Origin: CAWATZ01 sp963784995
Lineage (GTDB): Bacteria; Planctomycetota; Planctomycetia; Gemmatales; Gemmataceae
Reading direction: 5' to 3'
Length of the DNA: 64,000 nucleotides
Assembly (NCBI GenBank): GCA_963784995.1
Contig: CAWATZ010000003.1
Coordinates: 1,178,001-1,242,000, forward strand
Below the pieces are notes generated by a model. That model saw only the letters and a list, made by a program, of their open reading frames with translations. It was not told the origin of the DNA and searched no databases. Positions 26,714 through 35,443 of the stretch are shown here, in pieces (the first letter of the stretch is position 1; each line of letters opens with the position of its first letter). Position numbers and translations under genes: made by a program.

Positions 26714-29034
26714 GAATCCATGCCAACCCCCCTGTCGGCTCGTACCTCTTCCCGGCCGGTGGCCAGCGTGGCGCCACGGTCAAGGTTCGCGTCGGCGGCC
26801 TGTTTCTGTACGACCGCTGCGGCTTCGAGATGCTCGGTCCCGGCGTCGAGGTCCCCAGCCAGATCAAGCGGACGGCGACGCTGTTCTTCGAGGGCCCGCT
26901 GCTGCCGTTGCCGGAATCGCAGCAGGCCGAGGATTATCCGCAGGACATGGCCGCCAGCGTCCGCATCGCCGCCGATGCTCCGCTGGGCGTTCGCCGGGTC
27001 CGGCTCTGGACCGCGGAAGGGGCAGGCGGAAGTCTGGAACAGGTGCGACCGCCCCAGGGGCCGCACACCGGGCTGACCTTCGTGGTCGGCGACCTGCCCG
27101 AGGTGGTGGAGGAAGAGATTGCCGGCGATCCGGTCCCGGTCGAGGTGCGTTTGCCGGTGACCATCAACGGCCGGATCTTTCCCTACCAGGACGTTGATCT
27201 CTGGTCGTTCAGCGCCCGCAAGGGGCAGACCGTCTCCTGCGAGGTCCACGCCGCCCGGCTCGGCTCGCCGCTGGATGCACACGTCGCCGTCCTCGACGCT
27301 GCCGACCGCATACTGGCCGAGAACGACGACGCCCGGGGGACCGACCCCGCACTGCACTTCGTCGCCCCCTCTGACGGCACTTACCGCGTTCGCATTCACG
27401 ATTCCAACAACAAGGGCGGTCCCGCCTACGTCTACCGCTTGACGCTGACCGCTGATCCGAAGGTCGAACACGTCTATCCGCTGGGCGGCCAGCGCGGCCG
27501 AAAGGTCCAGCTGCACCTGTCGGGCCCGGGAATGCCGCGGACCGCTGTCGAGGTTGCTTTGCCGGAGAACGGGTCTCGGGATTATCTCTATCAGCCCAGC
27601 GTCGGCGGCAAAGGAATCGCACCGGTGCTGCTGGACCTGGACGACCTGCCGGAAGTGCTGCGGAACGAGACCGCCCCCGCGGACGAGGCCCAGGCGGTCG
27701 TGGTCCCCGCCATGCTCAATGGGCGGATTGCGCGACCGGGAGAGGGCCACCGCTGGAACTTCCCCGCTCGCAAGGGGGAGACGTTCGCGCTGGAACTGCG
27801 AGCCGACCAGCTCGGTTCGCTGCTGCAAGGAGTGCTGACCGTGCTGGACGCTCAGGGCAAGCAGCTGGCCCGGGCTGAAGGAACCGCGGGCCAGATCGAT
27901 CCGACCCTGACCTTCACGGCCCCGGCGGATGGGAACTGCACGGTCCAAGTGACCGACCGCTTTCGCTCCCGCGGCGGTCCCGCCTTCGCCTACCGGCTCC
28001 GCATCGGCAAGCCGACCGGTCCCGACTTCCGGCTGAAGCTGCTTTCTGATGCGGTCACGGTCAAGCGCGGCGGCCAGGGTAAGCTGCGTCTGCAAGTCGA
28101 GCGCCTGGGCGGATTCAAAGAGCCGATCGCGCTGGCGGTGGAGGGCTTGCCCAAGGGGCTGAAAGTGACGCCGGCAACCCTCACGGGCAACCAGGCGACC
28201 GTGGACGTGACCTTCGCCGCCGAGTCTAGCGCGGCCATTGCCGCCAGCCGGCTCACCATTCGCGGTTCGGCGACCATCGCCGGCAAGCCTGTCACGCACA
28301 CCGCCGCCCTGCCTGTCCCTCGCGGCCAGCTGGAGGTGGATTCGGTGCTGCTCGCGGTCGCCCTGCCGGTTTCGTTCAAGGTGACGGCCGATTACGAGAT
28401 CCGCCTCGCTCCGCGCGGGACCGTACTCAAGCGGCGCTACCGCATCGATCGCGGTGGCTACGCCGGACCGTTCGAGGTGCGCCTGGCCGACCGCCAGGCC
28501 CGGCATCTTCAGGGGGCGAACGGCCCGGTCGTGACGGTGCCAGCCGGAGCAAGCGAGTTTGAGTATCCGATCACTCTCCCTCCGTGGATGGAGACAGGCC
28601 GCACTTGCCGGGTCTGCCTGATGACCCTGGCGACCGTCAAGGACGGCGACGTGGAGCATCAGATCTGCTACAGCGCCACCGGCCAGAACGATCAGATTAT
28701 CACCGTGGTCGAGACTGGCCGGCTGGGCCTGGAGTTGGAGAAAACCTCGGTCCTGGCCGTTCCGGGCAAGAGCGCGACGCTATCGGTGGAGGTGGTTCGC
28801 GGCAAGGGCCTATCTGGGCCGGTGAAGGTGGAGTTGCTCCTGGGCGGGCACGTGCAGGGGGTCAAGGTCGAGCCGCTGACGATCCCAGCCGAGCAGTCGC
28901 GCGGGGTGCTGACGATCCGCTTCGCGGCCGATCGGCTGGGGCCGTTCAACCAGCCGGGCGTGATCCGGGCGACGCTCGCCGACGCTTCCGGTCCCATCAC
29001 GGCAGAGGTGCAACTCGACCTGGTGCGGGACTGA
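26626..29034 (+). CDS. secreted PPC-domain protein (third gene of DUF1549/DUF1501 operon)
   Basis: An 802-residue protein. The signal peptide includes VSLLVTLSPCHLVTLS, which is encoded by octamer repeats. The mature part starts VGSYLFPAGGQRGATVKVRV, then has PPC-type beta-sandwich domains (INGRIFPYQDVDLWSFSARK and IARPGEGHRWNFPARKGETF). The second half has Ig-like sandwich domains (VKRGGQGKLRLQVERLGGFK and SVLAVPGKSATLSVEVVRGK). It follows DUF1501 by about 35 nt on the same strand, so the three genes form an operon. Starts possible are ATG 26626, GTG 26617 or ATG 26638; the ATG at 26626 is preferred. Role unknown; probably a large extracytoplasmic adhesion or binding protein. Confidence 0.85.
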   Translation: MIRTMTNAWSPWLVSLLVTLSPCHLVTLSRIHANPPVGSYLFPAGGQRGATVKVRVGGLFLYDRCGFEMLGPGVEVPSQIKRTATLFFEGPLLPLPESQQAEDYPQDMAASVRIAADAPLGVRRVRLWTAEGAGGSLEQVRPPQGPHTGLTFVVGDLPEVVEEEIAGDPVPVEVRLPVTINGRIFPYQDVDLWSFSARKGQTVSCEVHAARLGSPLDAHVAVLDAADRILAENDDARGTDPALHFVAPSDGTYRVRIHDSNNKGGPAYVYRLTLTADPKVEHVYPLGGQRGRKVQLHLSGPGMPRTAVEVALPENGSRDYLYQPSVGGKGIAPVLLDLDDLPEVLRNETAPADEAQAVVVPAMLNGRIARPGEGHRWNFPARKGETFALELRADQLGSLLQGVLTVLDAQGKQLARAEGTAGQIDPTLTFTAPADGNCTVQVTDRFRSRGGPAFAYRLRIGKPTGPDFRLKLLSDAVTVKRGGQGKLRLQVERLGGFKEPIALAVEGLPKGLKVTPATLTGNQATVDVTFAAESSAAIAASRLTIRGSATIAGKPVTHTAALPVPRGQLEVDSVLLAVALPVSFKVTADYEIRLAPRGTVLKRRYRIDRGGYAGPFEVRLADRQARHLQGANGPVVTVPAGASEFEYPITLPPWMETGRTCRVCLMTLATVKDGDVEHQICYSATGQNDQIITVVETGRLGLELEKTSVLAVPGKSATLSVEVVRGKGLSGPVKVELLLGGHVQGVKVEPLTIPAEQSRGVLTIRFAADRLGPFNQPGVIRATLADASGPITAEVQLDLVRD

Positions 29035-29070
29035 GGAGCGGGCTCGTTCGCAGATGATTCGGGGAATCTG

Positions 29071-29445
29071 CTACTTTCGTGGCAGCCGTTTAATGCTAAC
29101 CCTGCCTCGAGTTCGCACCTGCATTTTCAACTCGAAGCCTCTCATGAGCGCCATCCCTACCAAAGGGGTCGCATCGAACTCATCCACCAACACGCGGCGA
29201 ACCCGGCCGTCCCACTCGACCTTTGCTTGATAGACGTCGCAAATGCTCACGCTTCCATCCGCCAAGATGCCCCGGCCAGTGGTTTGCCAGCGCAGATTCA
29301 GCGCCACGATCACCGAGGGAGGGAGCGTGAGCCAACCGGTGTAACCCGTATCGACCACCGCTTCGATCTCTTGCGCACGTCCGCGAAAGCCGCGTATCAT
29401 TAGCCGGATCAGAGGTTCGCGGGCCCGAACGACCCCCAAAATCAT
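29071..29445 (-). CDS. retropepsin-like (clan AA) aspartic protease
   Basis: A 124-residue protein. The single active-site loop VVDTGYTGWLTLP has the D-T-G motif of retroviral-type aspartic proteases, which work as homodimers. The second half contains the hydrophobic glycine motif DATPLVGMALMRGFEL. Length and layout match the small bacterial clan AA family seen in cyanobacteria, archaea and planctomycetes. The ATG overlaps the TGA of the upstream gene (29442-29717) by 4 nt, so the two are translationally coupled. It is most likely soluble and cytoplasmic, since no signal peptide is visible. Substrate unknown; the coupled partner is an obvious candidate. Confidence 0.82.
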   Translation of the reverse strand: MILGVVRAREPLIRLMIRGFRGRAQEIEAVVDTGYTGWLTLPPSVIVALNLRWQTTGRGILADGSVSICDVYQAKVEWDGRVRRVLVDEFDATPLVGMALMRGFELKMQVRTRGRVSIKRLPRK

Positions 29446-29717
29446 GGTTGGCCTCGCAAGCCATGCCCGCCGAAGCGATGGAGATAACCCAGGGTTACGT
29501 GTACCAACCATATTTGCGGATCGGGAACTCGCTTTCGCAACCGCTCGGTCGCCGTCATTTCATTCTTGTCCAGTTCGTATTCACCCGTCTCGATGTCGAT
29601 GGCGACGAATTTGTCTTCGTCCGCTGCCGTGAGATGAGGGCGAACCCTGGTTTCGATGAGCGCGTCCCCGCGGCGAGCGAACTCCTCTTTGCTGTAGCGG
29701 CGTGTGGCAGCGGCCAT
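29442..29717 (-). CDS. small partner of the retropepsin
   Basis: A 91-residue protein starting MAAATRRYSKEEFARRGDAL, with GGAGG upstream. The core VAIDIETGEYELDKNEMTAT is followed by ERLRKRVPDPQIWLVHVTLG. A short acidic-basic protein with an I-D-x-x-T-G-E-Y motif and its gene immediately before a clan AA protease is a recurring bacterial pair, and resembles a toxin-antitoxin layout. The stop overlaps the start of the protease gene. I cannot name the function. It could be a regulator or substrate of the protease. Confidence 0.75.
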   Translation of the reverse strand: MAAATRRYSKEEFARRGDALIETRVRPHLTAADEDKFVAIDIETGEYELDKNEMTATERLRKRVPDPQIWLVHVTLGYLHRFGGHGLRGQP

Positions 29718-29869
29718 GAGAATCCTCCGGTTTGAAGGGAAATGTTGAATTCTCCCTGCTCGATGCGCTGGAGTAACAATGAACAACTTAGCAACAATAG
29801 AACGCCTCCTTTGTCTCGGAGGCAAAGGCGACAAATTCGGCCTCCAGGAACGGGTTGGCTCCCAGTCTC

Positions 29870-32496
29870 TTATTTCCCCTCCGGCTTGACGAAGCGAAAG
29901 GCTCCAGGCGGGTAGAATCCGAAGGAGACACTCGTGATCCCGTTGCGCGTGGACCCGCTGAACGAGGGGGGTGGCGCCAGGACCTCGACTTCAAGGGTCT
30001 TCGTCTGTCCCGGCTTGAGGACGCCGGCGTGGAGCGCGGCCGCGCCGACGTCGGAGTCGAGCGTATAAACGTCGGTGCCGTAAACGCTGCCCAGAACAAC
30101 GCCCTTCACCGGGATCGAGACTTTTTTCCCCGGCTTCGAGGCGTGGTCCACCAGGGTGGGAACCGGGCCGGGCATCAGTTCGGCCTCCTTGATCGGCCCC
30201 GGCGTCGCCTTGACGATCCGGAACGCGCCGGGCCAGGATAAGAACGACTGGGAAACGACGCCGTTTCGGTTCGTGCCGACAAATTCCGGGGGCACGGCCA
30301 CGAACTCGATTTCCACCCTGCCGGTCTCGCCGGCTTTGAGCTTGCCGGCGTGAACGGCCGCCGCGCCAAGGTCCGAGTCCGACGTGTAGACGTCGGTGCC
30401 CCAGACGGTCCCGGTGACATTGCCTCGCGCCGGAAGCACGTGCTTCTTACCGACCTCCGGAACGAGCCCCGCCAGGCCGCCCGAGCCAACCGGAGCGAGT
30501 GGGGGCGGGGTGAACGGGATTTCGACAACTGGAGCGGGCGTCGCGCCGGGGAACCGATACGCTCCCGGGAACGGGCCGTAGGGCATACTGGTAACGCCGT
30601 TCCGGGTCGAGCCGGAGAAGGACGGCGGCGGAGCGACAAATTCGACCTCGACCGCGCCGGTTTCCCCCACCTTCAGCAGCCCGACGTGAACGGCCGTCTT
30701 CGCCAGAGGCGAATCGAGGGTGTAGACGTTGGTGCCCCAGACGAATCCCTCGGTCGCTCCCGTGACCAGAAAAGACATGGTCCCCTGGTTCTGGCCCTGT
30801 AAAGCCATCAGGGTGCCCGGGTCCTTCATGACGATCTTGACAGGTGCCTGATCGGTCCTGTCCTTCGCCTTTCGCGCATCGGCCAGCTCCCGGAGTGACA
30901 CGCGCACCAGCTCCTTGCCGTTGCGCGTCACGAGGAACTCGCGGGAGACAAGCGTCTCGCCCGTCTTCCGGTCGGTGATCTCGACGACGCCTGGTCCCGC
31001 GCTCAGGATCCAGGAGCCACCGTTCTTCCGCTCGAGGATCGCGTCGTTCTGCCGGACGCGCACCTCGACCTCCGGATCATTCACCTCGACGACCAGTTCT
31101 CCCCGGTTGGTGACGATGCGAACGATGGTGGGGGCAAAGTACCACACTGCTCCGAGGAGCAGGAACAGCACCGCCGCCGTGAGGCAGGCGGGCCGGCGGA
31201 ACCAGGGCGCACGCATCGGTTCGGCGCATGTTCTTCGGAGCTATCCAGCGCTGACGCCAGGCGCCGGGCCTTCTGGCGGAAGGAGCCGGGGTCCGTGCCC
31301 CCGGGTGGCACGGTTGAGGATCGGAGCAAAGTGCCACTCAGCGCCGTCAGTTTGGCCAGCTCGTCGGCGACGGCCTTCGCCGACGCGGGACGGTCAGCCG
31401 GGGCCTTCTCCAGCAGTTTCATGATGAGCTGGGAGAGACCCTTTGGAATGGCCGGATCGACCACGTGCGGTGCGGGGGGAGTGTCAATGGCCAGGCTGGA
31501 GAGGATGGCCAGGGTATCCGGACCGGTGAAGGGCAGTTGCCCGGTCGTCATCTCGTACAGAACGCAGCCCAGGCTGAACAGGTCGGCGTGATGATCGATC
31601 GCTTTGCCGCGAGCCTGCTCGGGGGCCATGTACGCGGGCGTGCCGACGATGACGCCGTCCCGGGTCAGCGCCTTGTCGCCGTCGCCCAGACGGGCCAGTC
31701 CGAAATCGAGGATCTTGACCCGGTCGCGTTCCTCTTCGAGCCAGACGTTGCCCGGCTTGATGTCACGGTGGATCAGCCCGGCCTTGTGGGCGGCGGCCAG
31801 TCCCAGGGCAATCTCCCGGCCGATGCGCAGCACCTCCGCCAGCGGCGGCCGTGGCTGCAGGCGCAGCCGTTCCGCGAGCGTTTCCCCTTTGAGGAAGGGC
31901 ATGGCGATGAACGGCACGCCGTTGTCCTCGCCCACGTAAAAGATGGGCACGACGTGGTCGTGTTCGACGGTGGCGGCCGCCTGGGCCTCGCGCAGAAAGC
32001 GCTCGACGTTCTCCGGCTTGGCCGCGACCTCCGGCTTCATCACCTTGAGGGCGACGTGCCGTTTCAGGCGGATGTCCTCGGCGTCGAAGACCATCCCCAT
32101 GCCGCCGGTGCCCAGCACGCGCAGGATGCGATACCCCTGAATCCGGCCCAGTTCGTCCGGGGCCTGCACTGCGGCCAGAAACGGCAAAGAGGGCGGCACC
32201 AGCGATGGCTCCAGCAATGGCGTGCTGGGCGACGCCACGGTCGAAGCGAGCCCCGAGCGTTTCACTTTCGCCATCGCCTCGACCAGCCCTGACGGCAGCT
32301 GGCTCATTTCGCCGGCGATGGTCGCGTCCAGCGACCCGAGCAGCGGATCGCTCCGCAGGTGCTCTTCGACCGCCGAGCGCACCGCCGGGTCGTTCTCGAT
32401 CCGTTGGGCCAGGTCCCGGGCCTGCTCGGCGGTGAACACGGCCGCGAGCAGCTCCTCTAACGAGTGGGAGTCGCCGGGGAAGGTGCTGTCGGTCAT
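29870..32496 (-). CDS. membrane Ser/Thr protein kinase with three LCCL domains, one frameshift
   Basis: The first frame (from 32496) encodes about 60 N-terminal residues and a Hanks-type kinase. It has LGTGGMGMVFDAEDIRLKRH, the lysine in VALKVM, HRDIKPGNVW, DFGLARLGD and YMAPEQARGK. The second frame (from about 31220) begins with a transmembrane helix (TAAVLFLLLGAVWYFAPTIV). It continues with a beta domain (NRGELVVEVNDPEVEVRVRQ) and three LCCL domains, each with GTDVYTLDSDVGAAALHAG- and RNGITSVSFG-like motifs. Planctomycete kinases normally have kinase, helix and this NxGELVVEV segment in one chain, so a one-base indel near 31220 most likely splits one gene. The ECF sigma gene is 48 nt upstream. 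LCCL domains bind ligands, possibly lipids or polysaccharide, so this is probably a surface sensor kinase. Confidence 0.85.
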
Positions 32497-32544
32497 TGCT
32501 GATTCTCCCGGGGGATCGCGGGTTGGGCCTCTCCGAGGAACTCA

Positions 32545-33105
32545 TCACTCCGTCAGCCCGGCCAGTTCAATCTGCAACCGAGCCAGGACCCGGCAGCGGG
32601 CGGCGTGGACGGCTCCGACCGTCATCAGGAGTTCGGTCGCCGCTTCCGCTGGCGTCCGTCCCTCAACCGTCACGAGCCAGCAGGCCCGCCAGGTGTTCGG
32701 CTCAAATTCCCGCTGCATGACGACCAGGGCGCGGGCGACGAGATACTGCCGAGAGTCCCGCTCCCAGAAGTCCGGCGCCGGGTCGTCCTGGGCCTGCTCC
32801 GCCCGGCCTGGCAATTCGGGCCGGCGTTTGCGTTCGCGGGCGCGCCAGCAGTTGAGGGCCAGGGTGCGCAGCCAGTTGCGAAAACTGCGGCGTGGGTCGT
32901 AGCGGAACTCGGGGAGCTTGTCGTGCAGAAGGAGAAAGGTGTCCTGAACCAGATCCGCGGCGTCGGCGTCTTGCAGCCCGGCGCGTCGGCCCCAGGCGTG
33001 GACCAGTGGCGCGTACAGATCGACGAGCCGATCCCACGTGGCCGGGTCGGCGGAGCCGCGCAGGCGCTCGAGGAGGCTCGCGGGAGTTCGATCGGTGAGA
33101 GGCAT
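32545..33105 (-). CDS. ECF-type RNA polymerase sigma factor
   Basis: A 186-residue sigma-70-family protein of the extracytoplasmic-function type. Region 2 is seen in WDRLVDLYAPLVHAWGRRAG and DADAADLVQDTFLLLHDKLP, then FRNWLRTLALNCWRARERKR. Region 4 is the C-terminal helix-turn-helix, EGRTPAEAATELLMTVGAVH. It lies 48 nt before the kinase gene on the same strand. Planctomycetes commonly pair such a sigma factor with a Ser/Thr kinase instead of a classical anti-sigma factor, which suggests phosphorylation control. Several upstream codons (TTG, GTG) are alternative starts; the ATG at 33105 is used because the family starts here. Confidence 0.9.
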   Translation of the reverse strand: MPLTDRTPASLLERLRGSADPATWDRLVDLYAPLVHAWGRRAGLQDADAADLVQDTFLLLHDKLPEFRYDPRRSFRNWLRTLALNCWRARERKRRPELPGRAEQAQDDPAPDFWERDSRQYLVARALVVMQREFEPNTWRACWLVTVEGRTPAEAATELLMTVGAVHAARCRVLARLQIELAGLTE

Positions 33106-33249
33106 GCACCGCACTCGCAACGAGGATAGGAACGCGCCGGGGGTTCGATCCCGACCCCCTGGTCGATTACGGGCATTCTACCCTCTGCTCACCCCGCTCC
33201 GCAACAACCATTCCTACAAGGAGCGCTCATACGCAACTGCACACTGGGG

Positions 33250-33966
33250 CTACTCTCTTCTCGCTCGATGCTCGCTATCAGGTATCACGGGAATCTCGTG
33301 CCAACCATCCTCGGCAGTAGGCGGCAGCCAGGATTCAGATCGCCCTTCTTTCTTCTTTGTCAAAATGGACTTCGGCTTTTCACTCCCGGACCAGCCGTCC
33401 ATGCCTCCAGCAAGGCCGGCTCTCCTGCTGACCGCCACCTTACCCGGCACGTGTACCACCAATCTGATGCCCACGGCGCCCTCTTTGTACCGGTACTCGC
33501 CAAAGGTTCCGATAAGGAGTTCTCCTTTCTCGAGTTTGACTGCACATCCCAATCTGGCTCGCTCCTTCGTTATCGGCCAGGAAGTGTCGCCATGAGAGGC
33601 GTGGTCGAACCACTTCTCCAAAAAAACGACAACGTCACTCCCGTTATCAGGGCGGACAACTTCCGTATGCTTATCGGGAAGCACAAGTTTGGTTTTTTGG
33701 TCAATCCAAAGGCTGGTCCGTTCGTACGCCTTGCCATTGTATGTCTTTTTCCCGGTGACCATCTGAAATGGTTCATCGTAAACGATGCTTGGATCGTCAG
33801 GGTCGATCCCCTTTCTTTTTTCGCCCGGAGCAGTGGCGTTCTCTCTTTTGGTTGGGTCTGGATCGTCTCGGCTCTCAGCGATTGCACCTGGCTTGGTTTC
33901 GGCCGAGCATCCACAAAGGGCGAGGCCGAGGGTGAGATGCGCAAGAGCGAAAAAAGATGACTTCAT
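33250..33966 (-). CDS. putative lipoprotein of unknown function
   Basis: A 238-residue protein starting MKSSFFALAHLTLGLALCGC, a lipoprotein signal with a possible lipobox at LALC or ALCGC. The mature part (EPFQMVTGKKTYNGKAYERT, VVFLEKWFDHASHGDTSWPI, and a Lys/Arg-rich tail) matches nothing I know. GGGAGAA lies before the ATG. The frame is open further upstream, but that part belongs to a separate small gene at 34049-34365 and is out of its proper frame there. Base composition is somewhat lower in GC than in most neighbours, as in the next genes up to 35.4 kb. Confidence 0.65.
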   Translation of the reverse strand: MKSSFFALAHLTLGLALCGCSAETKPGAIAESRDDPDPTKRENATAPGEKRKGIDPDDPSIVYDEPFQMVTGKKTYNGKAYERTSLWIDQKTKLVLPDKHTEVVRPDNGSDVVVFLEKWFDHASHGDTSWPITKERARLGCAVKLEKGELLIGTFGEYRYKEGAVGIRLVVHVPGKVAVSRRAGLAGGMDGWSGSEKPKSILTKKKEGRSESWLPPTAEDGWHEIPVIPDSEHRARRE

Positions 33967-34048
33967 GGGATTCTCCCACCAATGGGAAACGACAGGTTTC
34001 TTCGCCGAGCTGGCGAGTCGTCTTCCGGCCGGTTGCACCTTCGCACCA

Positions 34049-34365
34049 TCAACCCTCCTGGCTGAACTCGGCGTACAGGCGTTCCAGCTGCTCGACGGGC
34101 GCGGGCCCGCTTGCGCCAACTGCTCGTCGGCGCGTTGCTGTAAAGCGGCCAGTTCCTGGGTTTCTTCCGCCGTCAGCCCTTGCCTGACCATCTTGGCGAT
34201 CAGCTCCCACCGTCGTCTGGTTTGCTCAGGCCAAACCGACTCTTCCCGCGCCGCACCTTCCGCGAAGAGGATCACGTTGACTTCGCCCTGAAACTGAGCA
34301 CGGAAGCGTTCGGGAATCTCGATCTTGCCGGCAATCACCTTCGCTTGAAACTCCGCGGCTAACAT
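34049..34365 (-). CDS. AbrB-like small protein, possible antitoxin (one frameshift)
   Basis: About 105 codons. The N-terminus (FQAKVIAGKIEIPERFRAQF) resembles the AbrB/SpoVT swapped-hairpin DNA-binding domain used by many antitoxins. The middle is a charged helix (EETQELAALQQRADEQLAQA). The frame then runs on without a proper end, but a shift of one base near 34110 gives PVEQLERLYAEFSQEG followed by a stop at 34049-34051, which completes the helix sensibly. No toxin gene is seen on either side. The next gene downstream encodes a lipoprotein. Confidence 0.55.
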
Positions 34366-34604
34366 CTTTCTGAATCTCCGCCTGGGTCACGGCACTGTGG
34401 GAGACGAGGAGGCTGTGCCGGGCTGAAGTTACTCTAGCAGTGCCGGCCGGTGTTCGCCAGGGAAAACCGCTGCAGATCCTTGCCGCAGTGATCTCAACCA
34501 GGTGACCATCACGCTAACCGCCGCCTCGCCGGAGCCGCTGGTGGTAACGGGGTGGCCAAGCTGAGGTTCAGGCCGTGAGTGGACAAAGGGGTATCTCTAC
34601 TTGC

Positions 34605-35363
34605 TCAGGAGATAATCCCCCGGTGCTTCAACTGGGCAGCGAGAGCCTGCACTGCAGGCTCGTCCGTGGCGGACAATGCCCATCTCACCTCGGTCGTGGA
34701 AATGGTTGGGTTCTCTCGTGAACTCAGATGGATCATTCCGTCGGGGCCGAAAAAGAATAACTGAAACCTCGTCAGGGCGAGTCGTTCTCCCGGCTTGAAT
34801 GGGTGTGGCATTTCCTGCGGAGCGTCCCCTCTCATGACGTGCGGGCCTGTGTCAAACAATTCGCTCAGCATGTCCAGCAAGGGCGGATTGAATGCAGGTT
34901 CAACGCCAGAAATGGTGGCTGACCTTTCTTGCAAATTGTGCCAGCAGCAGGCGAAAACGAACGCGGAAAATGGACGCTCACTAAACTCACTGCCATGATC
35001 GACAAGAGAATGATCCGTTTCCCGCCAGTGGACGATCGGATCGGGATCGCCGGGAAAAGAGGTGGCAAAGTAGACTCCCGTGGCGGGGAAGGCTGCGACC
35101 GTCCAATGATACTGTGTCCTCGCCGAAGCTCTTTTCAAACCTTTTGCATTTTGGGAGATGCTGAATGGGTCAAACCCGAACTCCTCCTCTGGAAGGGTTA
35201 ACCGCTCGACAGCCCCCTCGAACGAATACCACTCCCGAACGGACGCCGGCAGAGGGACGCCCAGGGCTCGTTCCAGCGAACCGAGTTCTCTCACGGCTCG
35301 CTTTGAAACGACGGGCTCGCATTGAAGAAGTCGGAAAGTGGTTCGGTGGTATTTCAACTCCAT
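34605..35363 (-). CDS. SMI1/KNR4 (SUKH) family protein
   Basis: A 252-residue protein. The N-terminal part LGSLERALGVPLPASVREWY followed by SFEGAVERL is the characteristic opening of SMI1/KNR4-SUKH domains. Further marks are VYFATSFPGDPDPIVHW and LFFFGPDGMIHLSS near the C-terminus. SUKH proteins are the commonest immunity proteins of bacterial polymorphic toxin systems, and some are general binding domains. No toxin or secretion gene is near, so this is an orphan. It is cytoplasmic, with no signal peptide. Its GC content is lower than that of the housekeeping genes, consistent with transfer. Confidence 0.75.
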   Translation of the reverse strand: MELKYHRTTFRLLQCEPVVSKRAVRELGSLERALGVPLPASVREWYSFEGAVERLTLPEEEFGFDPFSISQNAKGLKRASARTQYHWTVAAFPATGVYFATSFPGDPDPIVHWRETDHSLVDHGSEFSERPFSAFVFACCWHNLQERSATISGVEPAFNPPLLDMLSELFDTGPHVMRGDAPQEMPHPFKPGERLALTRFQLFFFGPDGMIHLSSRENPTISTTEVRWALSATDEPAVQALAAQLKHRGIIS

Positions 35364-35443
35364 CTCGTAACTCGCCTGAGATGAAGAGCATGGATTGAAC
35401 CCTGGTCGAGCTATCCCATTGCTCGACCAGGGATCTCAGCCGA

